DNA of 64,000 nt from Linnemannia hyalina (taxonomy: Eukaryota > Mortierellomycota > Mortierellomycetes > Mortierellales > Mortierellaceae): contig JAHRHY010000018.1 in NCBI GenBank assembly GCA_019671135.1, positions 62,001-126,000 on the forward strand, written 5' to 3'. Positions 30,184-43,285 of this stretch are shown one piece after another. Every line of letters begins with the position of its first letter. Positions within the stretch are counted from its first letter, which is position 1. The translations under genes and the position numbers were made by a program. The notes beneath the pieces are model-generated. The model was not told the origin of the DNA. It searched no databases and saw nothing but the letters and a program-made list of their open reading frames with translations.

Positions 30184-32441
30184 CTAGGATGGACTTGTGT
30201 GCTGGAAAAAGCTGGTAATCTTGACGTCCTGAGAAGGTTTGCCCTTCTTAGCGGGCTTCATAGGTGACGACCCAGCAGGTGAAGAGGGCGAAGACTGGGT
30301 GGCTGACTTTCTCTTCAGAGGAGAAGCAGTCGGAGACTGAGGCTGCGCCGGTTTCTTTGGGTGAGAAGGTGATGCGTATGTGCTGAATGAAGGTGATGAT
30401 GTCGGTGAAGTTGCATTGGCCGAGTCGTTCAAGGAGGCTGCGATAGCCTTTTCCAGTTCCTCGGCCTCTCGACGTTCCAAATCATCTTGAGTGTGTTCTT
30501 CGTTGTTAAATGGAGGCGCTTCGGATGCAGTTGATCGTGTTGTACTGTCTTGAGAGTTGTTTTCGCCGTCCACATCCTCGTGACCGTCCCCAATGGCCTG
30601 CAGTCGCGACAGCTCCAAAACCTGTTCCATTTCGTCTTCCTCTTGCTTGCGTTGCTGACGCCGCTTCTCCAAAAGATCGACCGAGCCAGTCAAGGACGAA
30701 CTGATGGCCTGCATCTTCCGTGAGACACTCCGGGTAGGACTATCCACCGCGGCTCTGTTCATTCGAGTAGAAGGAGAAGAAGGCGAATCGGGTATTGAAG
30801 CGGTACGATTGGAGGGCGAGGCGGCGGGCTGGTAATTGTATTGTGCTTGGCGAGAGAGCTTCAAAGCCAGTGCCAAGTCCCGGTCCTCAGGGTCATCGTT
30901 GTCTTGACTAGATGATGACAAGACGGTCCGTCCTTGCTGCCGTTGCTCCTGCAGCTCCTCAAATCCTTCATCTCGCTTGGAAGCATCTGCCCCGACCGAG
31001 ACCTGTTCCTGCTCGAATTCCTCTTCGTCTTTCACCGAGTTGTCCTCAGAGTCACCCACAACAGCCATATCGTCCGCATAGTCAAACGGCTCGTCAAAGT
31101 CGCCTACTCCGTCCTTACTCTCCAAGTGGCCATCCTTCTTGAGGGGTGTCGAGGTCGATGATGTTGGTGCAGATTGAGATGGCTCGCTCGACGTTGGCTC
31201 TGGCTTTGCAAAAAAGAATCTATTCAGAGTCTTCTTGTTGGAGCTGGAGTTCCAAGGCTTTACGAGATCCGGCGAGTCGTTCCTGACACTGTTGACCTTT
31301 TCGTCCACTTGGTAGGTCTCCAAAGCATAGACCGGCTCATTCCCACCCTCTGAACTAGGCTCCATGAATTCGTCACAGGGTTTCAGCATGGCCTCCAGTG
31401 TTGAGTTCCATTTTAGGTTGGGATCAAGCCAGGCTCGTATTTTGTCGTGATCGTTGTTGGGGATAAGGACGGGCATGCGGTCATGCAGCCAGTCGAGTTG
31501 TGGTGATGCATTGGTGGTAATAGTGGCGTAGGTGTACATGGGTTCCGGCTCTTCTTTGATTTTTGCCACGTCGTAGATGGCTGCCATCAACATCATATTC
31601 CCGTCTCGCCGTCGTGTGTAAAATGGTACGCGTTCTTTTCCTCGTCTCCTCCACTCGAAGAACCTAAGCGATGAAGTAAAAAACGAGACATGAAACGTGT
31701 TAAGAAAGTGCGGACGAAAATAAATGAACGGTGTAAGTTTCAACAACAAAATAAAGAGCGGGGGAAAACGAACCCTTCGGCGAGGAGAATGCAGCGTTTG
31801 TGATTCTTGGAATGGTTGAACATGGCCTTGCCCGAGGGACCCATAAACAGCGAGTCATCCCGAGCGTTGATCGACTTGAGGACCGATGAGTATTCGGGCA
31901 TAGACTGCGTGTGGCGTGGGATCAATCCCCATCTCTTTTACATCAATTATGGCAGTAGGCAAGGGTAGAAAGTTAGAAACGAGTTTCTCTTGGCGCTGTT
32001 TTGTAAGCAGGCGTGGAACAATCGAAGGTAGAGCAAATAATTACCATCATATGGACGACATATGACCTTGTCGCTGAGTCTGCCCGGACAACTGGTTGAT
32101 ATCGCGTAGGTGGCACATTGTGTCTGTTGAAGGTTCAGGTCAACCAATGTCAGTCGAAAAAACTTTATCACGAAATGTGCAGAGCTGTGATCATCCTTGG
32201 AAATGGAGAACGTACGATATGCGGTACTTGTCTTCGCCTATCCAAGTGTCTGCGGGCTTGCTTGGCAGAGTGTTTTCCAGCTGCTGTCTGATTTGGCCAG
32301 GTGCCTAAGTTAAAAAGAGGAGAAACGTCAGAAACGGAGTTTAAACGAAAAAAAGTCATTGTCATGCATAGACGGTTCTATGTTTTATAATGGAGTGATG
32401 AGGTTGAGAGTTACCAGTCCTTGAGCTGTCCTGCCACACAT
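30184..32441 (-). CDS. HMCES/SRAP abasic-site DNA-protein crosslink protein with UIM-like motifs
   Basis: Five exons: 32441-32415, 32304-32216, 32123-32045, 31934-31774 and 31663-30184, giving 611 aa. The protein starts MCGRTAQGL; after Met removal Cys2 is the residue that bonds to abasic DNA in SRAP proteins. The rest of the SRAP fold is clear: NVPPTRYQPVV, RWGLIPRHTQ, INARDD, CILLAEGFFEWRRRGKERVPF and the catalytic-His region near WLHDRMPV. HMCES/YedK shields abasic sites in single-stranded DNA at replication forks. The fold ends near residue 270. The 330-residue tail, absent from bacterial YedK, holds three UIM-like helices (DRDLALALKLSRQAQ near 30870, EDEMEQVLELSRLQ near 30620, EAEELEKAIAASLNDS near 30445) and a PCNA-box-like end (DVKITSFF). 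It is divergent from the Zn2Cys6 gene. Confidence 0.9.
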
Positions 32442-33912
<1,471 letters not shown>

Positions 33913-36900
33913 ATGACGGATATCAAGCGACTCCGAGTTTCAAAGGTACACTTAAACCCTCCTCCACTGCCACTGTGGCCTAGCCCACTCCCAACAACAC
34001 CACCGTTTGTCAGTTTAGTACTTCGTTATATGAGGGCAACAGCATGGAGTGCGAAATCTTCAATCGTATGATAAGTGAACATGCCTTTGCTCCCCAACAA
34101 CACGTTCGATGGTTGGTTTGTTGGTTCCCGCTGCAGCCATGATTTCTATCGGTTCCAGTTTGATCTCCTCAGACTCAACGCAATAACAAACAAGCAACAA
34201 ACCAACCTTGCTTCAGCCTCAGCCAGTCAGTCCCCTAGAACTGGAACAGACCCCACGACAAACGCAACGCCAGGATTCGTTCGCAGGAGAGACAGGACTC
34301 GACCTTCATCCGAATGCACTTGAGAACAGACCCAATTCAATCAAGAACAGCAACATCGATGTGACATCACCAAGAAACAAGAGGGAGGGTCTAGTTTACT
34401 TGGCCCCACTCTGCATTCTTTTTCTCATCGTCACAATGGCAAACAACAGGACAAACTTCAATGAAGATCCTATAAAAAACATGTTACTAACAAAGAGTAC
34501 AACAAAAATGGATGACTCCGGATCAACTTACAACCTAGGCCTGCGACTCGTGTCGACGCAAGAAAGTCAAATGCGGTAAGAAAATAACTCGCCTCCCTGA
34601 CCCGTGCAGGATGGCCCCTTTTTGTGTCTGTTCAATGTGTTCAAGTTTTTCTTTTCTTGTCCTTTATATCCATTGTCTATGCCACCTACTTTCATGCCTC
34701 GGAGTGAAAGAAAAAGAAAAAGAAAAAAAAAAAAAAAAAAAAAAAAGACAAATCGCTCACACACATAATTGTTCGATCCCTCTTTTGTCCGCATAATCAT
34801 AATGAAAAATGGTAGATGCCCTGCACCCCATCTGCTCCAATTGCCAGACATTCCATTACGACTGTAAGTGCCTTTCTTGATTGTCTGTATGCAAAATCAA
34901 ACAAGTTGGTCAACGTGCGACCAAAAAAGACTTGTTGGGAACCGACGAGGAGTACAGCCCAACCGTATTTGACTAGCTATACAAATGCGCATCCGACAAA
35001 ACTTTACCCGGGAGAGTAAAGATCACTCCGCTGCCCGCTCCCGCCTCCCCTCTGCTCACATAAAAAAGTTTTTTTTTCTTTTTCCCCTTCCATACGTCCC
35101 TTCTTCGCTTAAATCGATTCCACAGGCACCTACAACGACCCGACCAAGAAGCGTGGACCTCCAAAAGGTATACTTGATTTACTTTTCTCTCCTGGATCTT
35201 GATATTCCTCTTAGACTACTAACACTACCTCTCAAACCTTTTCAATCCTGACAACCAGGATACATTGAGGCAATTGAAGCCCGACTTCACAGGATGGAAG
35301 GTCTGCTAGGCGGACTGGTCAAGGACAAGGACCCTCGCGCAGAGATTGTCAGGGCCGAGCTCGATGCCATGGCGCGCGAGGCCGAGATGACCGGACTAAA
35401 GTTGCGCCGATCCAAGGCTTATGAGGAAATGACCTATGTAAGACAAGCAACCATTTTTCAATCAGATCTAAGCCGAACTACCCTCTCTCCGAGGTGTGAG
35501 CCAGTCAGAAAACCTTACTTTTTAGCATCTTCTTCCCTCTCTCTCACACACACTTACAATTAGGCCATGGGAATATCTACCTCAACTTCCACTACTGCCG
35601 AGTCAAAGGCAAACGCCTCCACCGTGAAAAAGGAGGCAATCGTTTCAGATGCCAGCCCGATGGATCGACAGCCCCACCAACAGCAATCAAAGTCGTCCTC
35701 GTCGTCTTCGGAACATATCTCCACGTCTAAGCAACAGCCACTGCCGCAGCCGCAACATTCTCACCCATACAGGTCGCAGCAACCATCACAGACACAAAAC
35801 ACCCAGCAATCGAGGAATCAGCACCACCACCAGCAACACACTGTTCATTACAATAATTATCAACAACACGGTCGCAACGGATCTGGATCCGGGTCTGCTA
35901 ATATCGCCCATTCGCCGTCAACAGATGGACACAATGCTCCGACGTTCATGCCCTCGTCGTCCTCAGCCCAACAATATCAATATCAGCCGCATCACCCACT
36001 ACAACAGCCCGTCTCACAATTTCATTCTCACAGTACTCAGCCTGGTCACCACGCCCACCAACTGCCTCAAAGTCCGGGAAACTGGCAGCACTACCAACAC
36101 CCTACTCACCAACAGCATCCCGACGCAGCCCACGAACCTTTGGCTGTGTCACACCGATACCACTCTTCGTCTTCATCGACGGAAACATACCCCTCAGCGT
36201 CCTGGGCAGGAAACGAAAGGAATGGATCAGGATCAATGTATACCCCAAGGAAGGGATCCGATTCTGTTTATCGCCCCCTGGCCTCAGACCGTCCAACCCA
36301 CGTTGACCCTCTGACAGGATACATGGCTATGCCGCGCCAAATTGTGCCGCAGGAATCGAGACTTGTCTTGCCTTCATCAGAAGTCATGGATCACCTGTTC
36401 GATATTCACTTTCGTTTTGTCCACCCAGTCCTTCCTATGCTTCACCGAAAGTCGTTCTACGACCAACTCCATGGACCAGATCCACCACCTGCTCATCTGT
36501 TGTTTGCAGTCCTGGGATTGGCATCGCGTTTCAGTGACAACCCCGTCTTCAGGACCCCTCAACCAGGGGCAGATCGGCCTCCCTGCACCATCTTTTACGA
36601 GCGAGCAAAGGAGTTGATCAAGGACGAGTACGACAACTCGCAAGTAGGGACTGTCCAGGCATTATTGCTGATGGCCATTCAGCAGATGGGCTTTTGCGAA
36701 AGTCAGCGGGCGTGGCTCTATGTCGGCATGGCGATCCGGATGGCTCAAGATCTTGGACTGAACTGTGAACTTTCAGAGCAGGAGCAGATCAGGAACCCTG
36801 TCTTGGCTGAACAAAGGCGCAGGACTTGGTGGTCGTGCTATGTCGTTGAACGTCTTGTCTGTGCAGGCCTTGGAAGGTAACACAAATATACCACAGCCCA

Positions 36901-38897
36901 CTACCACAAGTTTGTTTACGCCATCGTGCATTTGCTCACACACACTTGGGACCCTGCAAAAATTAACATTGCAATTAACGTTTTATTTGCGGAATTTTTT
37001 TAGACCACTCTCCATCACACAACAGCATTGCGAGACTGGGTTTCCTCGGTACGATGAGCCAGAGCCAGAGATTGGATTGCCAGACGGATCCTTAGTTGGG
37101 TGTGTCGGTACTGCCTCCAATTTTGTACTCCTCATTACCCTCTCCAGCATCCAAGGAAACATTCTCCAGTTCATCAAAGCCCGCGCTGTCCGCAACGACG
37201 ACCATCGGCAATCGCATGAAGGATCTCCCTCGCATCCGAATCTCAGCAGTACCAGCGATCAGGACCGCGCCTACCGCGTCGACACCAGCCCAGCAGCATT
37301 CGCTGCCCTGGATCGATCTCTGACAGAGTGGAGACAGACACTCCCCCCAGCTCTTCAGAACCCTACGGCTGACTCGCCTCACTATGGACTGTTCCTCCAC
37401 ATGACCTACAACACGTTGATTATTCTTCTTCACCGGCCCGACGTTTTTTACAGCGCGACATCGGCATCATTGTGTACGGAAGCAGCAGCAGCCATTACAG
37501 AGATCACAGAGATATTGATGCGGGCCAATGCCCTGACGTCGATGATCATCAGCTGTCTCTATGCGATCTTCTCGGCAGGACTCATCCATTTCATCAACAT
37601 CCCCAGCGCCAAGCGGGGCAGTGTCTCGTCCAACTATTCAAGCCCGACTTTGTCCTCTACCCGACCCGTCGTTGCTATGTATTCTCCAGTTTCTGGACCT
37701 ACTGCGCTAGCGGCCAAGGCCAACATGAAGCGATGCATCGATGCCCTCAAGTTCTTGTCGAGCCATTGGGTCAGTGCAGCTCGGCGTGCCAAGGTCTTGG
37801 AGGATCTCTTGGATCTCAAGAAGGTCTGTCTCAAGGATTTGGAGGTGGATTCTTTCCAAACGAGGCCGTTGATGCCAGACTGGGTGGTTGAGGGCATCAA
37901 GTATGGTCAAGCCTTGGCGGTCCCTCGTGAAGGACATGACCAGCTCCGCCAAAAGTGCCGCTCCAAGATGATGGCCATCCAGTCTCTTTTGGCCAACGAC
38001 GAGGAATACGACCGGATGCAGAACAGGAGGAGCTCTAGTATGGATGAGACCATGGGCAATGGCGACAAGGCTGAAGAGTCGATGGACATTGCTCAGGAGA
38101 CTCTTGCAGAGGACATATCAAGGAACAGACCCATGTACCGCGAGGACCGGATTCAGTCGTTTTCTGGATCGTCCACGCCGGCGTCTTCATCGTCCAATTT
38201 GAACCGAAGTAGCCAGTCGCACAAGCAGTCTTACTCCTTTGGCTCTGACCCGATGATGCTTATCTCAACAGCAACCTTTGGACCTTCTGGCGCTCAACCT
38301 CCAGTACCAGAAGCCAATACTATGGATGTCGAGTCCTTCGGAGGCATGCGCTCATTCACTCCAATGACTCTTACGACATTGGGATACACAAGCTCAGCAG
38401 CGTCGTCGTCAGCATCACCCCCATCATCCGGATACGTGAGACATGGATCTGCCATGACCCTTTTAGCCAAGAGTCCAGCCACGTCGCTAACCTCAGCTTC
38501 CAAGGCAACCATGCTAGACCCCTTTTCGATGCCCAGCAGTATCATCTTCCCAGAGGCTAACCATGGACGACAGTCGAGCTATGGCAGTGGAGTTGATCCC
38601 ATGGAAGGTATGGGTGGTGGTAGCGGGTCACCCGGTGGCTCCATTTTCCGACGAGACGGTCAGGATGACAAGAACAGGATACCCAGCTCTTTCCCGAGAA
38701 TGTCGTTGGCTGGAGGTTCGAGCCCATCGCATTCTAGCAGTTGTGGCGACGAGCATGACCAGGATGAGCACGATGTGATATGGAGCGACATGCCTCCAAC
38801 CCTGGGCCTTGACGAGTGGATGGCCTACATTGGAGCCCTGATGATGCGTTGGCTTGCCAGTGGCGAGTCCTCCCCTCGCTCTCCCCTTTCCACCTAA
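33913..38897 (+). CDS. Zn2Cys6 transcription factor with fungal-trans region
   Basis: Seven exons: 33913-33945, 34539-34575, 34816-34863, 35126-35167, 35259-35437, 35564-36876 and 37004-38897, giving 1,181 aa. Four small exons build the binuclear cluster: ACDSCRRRKVKCDALHPIC then SNCQTFHYDC, spacing CX2CX6CX6CX2CX6C, followed by the basic linker KKRGPPKGYIEAIEARLHR and a short coiled dimerisation helix. A Gln/His/Ser-rich segment (residues about 120-350) precedes the fungal-specific transcription factor homology region (MDHLFDIHFRFVHPVLPMLH ... RRRTWWSCYVVERL ... GRPLSITQQ). The C-terminal 400 residues are Ser/Gly/Pro-rich with acidic patches, probably activating. It acts in the nucleus; the target genes cannot be predicted from this sequence. 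Splitting one zinc cluster across four exons with introns of 92-593 nt is notable. Confidence 0.88.
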
Positions 38898-39042
38898 TAT
38901 TGTACCATAGTCACTTTTTGAATACATTTTTGCCACCAAAATTGTTCCCTTTTCTCCCTCTTTCTTTCTTTCTTTCTTTTTCTTTTCCCTTTCGTCCATT
39001 CCACCATACTTCTCGCGTCGCACACATGCACACATACACAAA
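38898..39042. other. Short gap between tandem genes
   Basis: Only 145 bp separates the Zn2Cys6 stop from the next start on the same strand. It is CT-rich (TTTCTTTCTTTC), matching the leader style of other genes, so the downstream promoter must be very compact or extend into the upstream gene. Confidence 0.6.
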
Positions 39043-41688
39043 ATGAACTGGACTGGTGGAAGAAGGTAACGTCAAATATTTTCAACACGGCTCTCCAGCA
39101 AACAGGTGCATCGGATGCGCTGATCTTACTAATCAAAACGTGTGATGTCACACTCCTGATAGAACAAAGATCCAGGCGAACGCAGAGAGAATGCGCCGGC
39201 GGCAGCGCTTTGATCGACAGTGCAGGTTGGCCAGGGCAACCTACTATCAAGATCTCCAGCAACGATCGTCTATCATCCCTGACCATGGCCAAAGTCCATC
39301 CCAAAGCCCCCTGACCGCAAGACATCGAACGCCTCGTCCGAGTAACGAAAAGTTTAGCCCACTTTTTGTCAAGATGGAAACAGATGGGAGTGCTGCCTCA
39401 AAGACATGCGATGCTCATCAGGTGCGACAACAGGATCCGACCAGTACGGCTGCTGGATTTTCGCCAAGGGCGTCGTTGGCCTCTGGACGGTCAACCCAAG
39501 GAGATACGAGTTTGGTGGCGCGAGGCCTCGACTGTAAGCTTCTTTTTTTCTTTCTCGTTTGCGACTATGAATATGGCTTTTGCAGATACTCGTAAAGACC
39601 GCAAGACGCTAACGCAAGCTCTTTCTTCTAGTGGGCACCATGGACTACCACACCGCAAGACTAGAGTGCCTCAAGATACTGAAGTCGCCGTCGTTTGACT
39701 GGCTCGGTGAAGCATACCAGCTGCGGCCGTCGGAGCTCCTGGAGCGGAATATTACGCCACCAAATCAGACTAGCAGGAATCCATGCAAGAGAGCTCACCA
39801 ATCATTTGCTGTCAGGAGGGCGGGTCACAGTGGTCGCACTCATGGTGTGGAGGATGATGATGCTGGTTATTCGCCGAGCGATTCCGGTGCCGACGACGAG
39901 GATGAAGGTGATGAAGACGAGCTTCTCCAAGTCCCGGTATGTATTCTTCTCTGTCGCTCAAAGTTTTGATGTCTGTGTTACTTACGAATTTATTAAATGT
40001 ATGTTGAGCGGCTATGTCTGTTCATGTTTTTATTCTGCCAGGCAAAGCACAGGGCTGTATGCCGGGAGCTGCAAACCAAGAGAAGCAGGATCGATATTGA
40101 TGTAGACAACATGATCATCCAACCCCAGGAATCAGCAGCAAAGGAACTCGTCATCGAAACCCCACCACACTCAGAGGATATCACGAAGGAAGAGACTGGT
40201 CAGAACAGAGTTACGCCGGCGGATGAAGCTTCTTTGAGTAGAAACCTTACCCCAGTGTACACTGAGACGATTGCGGAACATCAGACAGTCAACCCTGTTG
40301 AAGGAAACTCGGGCCATGGATCGGACATGCCAAGCAAGACGACACTTTCACGAGGCGCTGATCCGCCAGTTGTTGAGCCTACTTCTCCTACATCTGTCTT
40401 CGCAGACTCTTCAGCCCCGGTTGATCAAGCGATGCCAAACTTTGAGGAGTCACAGTTCCAAGTGGAGACAAACTCTCAGGCGCGTCAATCGCTTTCAATC
40501 GCGCCTAGAGAAATCAAAGATCCGCAAGAGCCTTCATTAAAGGACCCTCGAGAACCTGACAACAGAAGTTTGGAGACCCGAGACATAGGGATCACTTCTG
40601 CATTCCTTGCAACTACGGATGCTCGAGCGACAGGGATTTATGCGATGGATATCAATTCAGCTGCTATTGATGAGACAGGTCTTCAACCAGTGGAAACTCC
40701 AACCAAAGAGCAGCACTCAAGCGCATCTCAACTACCGAAATCGCCTACACCTGGTGGCAGGTCTCCAGCATCTCATACTGCCGAGCCTACAGTCGTGAAA
40801 CCTCAACCGACAGAGATACCCCCTGCCGAAGCGCGACTAATTGGAGGTCCAGCGCCACATGTGACGTTGGCACCTCGATTGACACACTCACACTTTTTCC
40901 CCACCTATGGATCTGCGAATTTGCCCGACCGACGTCGTGACAACAACTCCGGAGTAACGAGTGTCCAAGAGACAGAGCAGAGGCCTGTGGAGATGTACAG
41001 CCAGTCGGTTCCCTCGGAGATGGACGCCCCGCTGTACTCTGATGGTGAAGAGACTCCCTACCAGAGCAATAGCCACAACAGCCCCAATAGTTACACCTAC
41101 AACAACCGCCACAACAATAGCATCAACCAAGAGGACGATTATATCGACCCAAATGACGTCTCGCCAGAAGTATCGACGCAATACACCTTGTCAAAGCAAT
41201 CATCGGTCGTCTCTGCATTCGATTGGTTCCCGGCGAACCAAGAACAGGCTTCCAGGATCTCTCTCCAGGAAAAGGAACATCGTTCCCAATCTACTCTGAT
41301 GCGAAGCGATGCCTCCAACCCTCAGACCGTCGGTAACAGTGGCTACATTTACGACGACTATGACTCTCGTGGTGGTGGCAGCTTTTCTTCTTCTTCTCAG
41401 CTTCGTTCTCGTGGTGTGCACGCGCACGAGCAGGAGCAAAGACGGCAGCATCAGCGTGTTTCTCTGATCCGTCTCCCCTCGGATCCTATGGATGTGGATG
41501 CATTGAGTTCTATCCTGGGCAGTCAGGACGACTTTGGATATGGTCATCATCGTGGTGGTGGTGGTGGTGGTGGTACAGGTTCTGGAGGCGCAATTCAAGG
41601 GCTCAGAAGTGAATTTGAGAGGGGCGAGTCAGCAGAGGGTGGTGAAGATGATGCTCTGTCAGAGTGGATCCACGATGATGAATGGTAG
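39043..41688 (+). CDS. Fungal protein with N-terminal WTGGR motif, otherwise disordered
   Basis: Four exons: 39043-39065, 39163-39533, 39632-39936 and 40042-41688, giving 781 aa. The protein begins MNWTGGRRTKIQANAERMRR. A similar N-terminal NWTGGR followed by a basic helix occurs in uncharacterised proteins of filamentous fungi. The only other structured-looking part is around residues 130-175 (TMDYHTARLECLKILKSPSF, DWLGEAYQLRPSELLERN). The rest is Ser/Thr/Pro/Glu-rich and ends in a Gly/Ser run and an acidic tail (LSEWIHDDEW). The first 23-nt exon and its intron are supported by the WTGGR match and by exact frame closure. A competing open frame at 39366-39700 is a shadow: after splicing it hits a stop. 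I propose no function beyond a possible nuclear role from the basic start. Confidence 0.65.
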
Positions 41689-41891
41689 ACAGTTTGACGA
41701 CCTGGAAGTCGAGTACGCTCCTTATCATTTTAATCGACAAGCAAATAGCGCGGTTGTTGAGAAGTCAAGCAAGAGGACTCTATCGCAAAATAATAAAACT
41801 ATGACTCGCCGTTATTTACTGGTGTAGATGAAGGTGTGGCATTCTTGCAATAGGGTTTGGCAGAGCGAATTGAAGATGGCTGGAAATGCCT
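41689..41891. terminator. Convergent 3' ends
   Basis: About 200 bp between the stops of the WTGGR gene (plus) and the WD40 gene (minus) must hold both polyadenylation regions. An AATAAAA lies at 41789-41795 on the plus strand, a plausible signal for the upstream gene. Confidence 0.4.
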
Positions 41892-43285
41892 TCAAACTTG
41901 GGTCTCTTGAGTTGCCTCGTCAACGCCATAGTCCAGAATCTATCACGAATAGGAAAATAAAAGAAGCATGAGCTGACAATCACGTATCCTATTCGTGTCA
42001 AAGTATAGTCCGAACAAGACACAGTACCTCAAGGTAAGTCATCGCATGCTGACCATGGGCAGACTGTCCCTTGTGGTTGAACGCCACAACCCGCCGTCGA
42101 CGATCAAATGCAACCTGCCAGACAGAATCAACTCCTCTCATCTGATCCAAGAGTTCTCCTGTCCTGATATCCCAAGTCTGGACGAGACCAAACGCACCCG
42201 TGATGAGTTTCTTGTCATCGTGTTGAATTGCCAAGATGGTTGGACCGGTTCCTGGGAAATGGTTTCCAAAGGTGTGGAGGAGGTTTGCGGTGGTTGGGTC
42301 CCAGACTTTGACGGTCCCGTCTCCAGATGCCGAGACTAGGAGGTTGTCGTTTAATCTCAACAGCCCCACTATCCACGCATGTCCTATTAATATACGACGT
42401 TAAACTATTTTAGGTTAGTCGAGGGATGACAACGGACAATACTAATAAAAAAATGATACGAAAATAATAAAGAGTGTTACCGGTGAGGGTGTGGAAACAA
42501 GAACCGGTGTTGAGCGACCAAACGCGAATAGTGGCATCCAAACCAGCAGTAAAACACTGGCGATTGGCGGTATCCAAGACAACTTGGTAGAGCTTGTCCT
42601 GGTGTCCAACAAGAGTATGAACCAACTCTCCAGTGTGCGAGTTCCAGATTCGAGCGGTGGAATCATAGGATGCCGAGACCACCAGGTTGCCTTCCGCCGC
42701 CACTTCACGGATTTCCTGGGTATGACCCTCCAATCGGTGCAAGAGCCAGTTCTCAGTCTCGGTTGCAGACAGGTGGCCATTGAGTTCTTGGACGGGCAGT
42801 CGCCAGACTGAGAGGGTGGAATCCCTGGACCCGGCGATGATGGTAGGAAACTCGGGCTCATACTTGGGAGTCAATTGAGGATTGTGTCGGTTGATGTTGA
42901 TAGGGACGACAATGGTGGCTGCCCGGACGGTCGAGGTATGGATTCGGAAGACGTGTGTACAGACACCTTTCTCAAGGTCCCAAACACGGAGAGTACGATC
43001 AGTCGCTGCGGTTACGAGCGTATTGCTGTTGTAAAGAGCAGAGGCCCAAACTCCGCCTTGATGACCGTCAAGGGTTTGGAGGAGAGCGCCTGTGAGTGCG
43101 CTGTAGACTTTGACGGTGTTGCAGTCGAATGTAACGATGATGCGGTCTGTGTCGAGGATGAGGGATGTTGCGACGCGGTCTCCGACTTCGACTTGGACGC
43201 GCGTGGTGTTGGGGTTTTCACCTGGCTGGGCATGGTTGTTCACGGGGATGGTGGTGGTGTTGTCGGGGGGTACTCGGAACTGCAT
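41892..43285 (-). CDS. Cdc4-like eight-bladed WD40 protein lacking an F-box
   Basis: Three exons: 43285-42481, 42383-42028 and 41939-41892, giving 402 aa starting MQFRVPPDNTTTI. The whole protein is WD40. Blades can be seen at DCNTVKVY, DRTLRVWDLEKG, SRDSTLSVWRLP, SYDSTARIWNSHTG, LDATIRVWSLNTG, SGDGTVKVWDPTTA, GLVQTWDIRTG and a closing VWQVAFDRRRRVVAF, eight in all, as in Cdc4 and Fbw7. Some arginines on the degron-binding face of that family have counterparts (STVR, GSRD). Cdc4 proteins carry an F-box before the blades to bind Skp1 in SCF ligases. No F-box is encoded here or in the 2.5 kb upstream. Several WD repeats have replaced signature residues (ASYDSTARIWN, GLVQTWD). It may be a 5'-truncated paralogue with some function left, or a competitor of Cdc4. 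Confidence 0.75.

Noticed and set aside
39366..39698. Alternative open frame containing RIRPVRLLDFRQGRRWP
   Set aside because: It looks protein-like, but after the 39533/39632 splice it runs into a stop at once. The other frame continues through all downstream exons and links to the WTGGR start.
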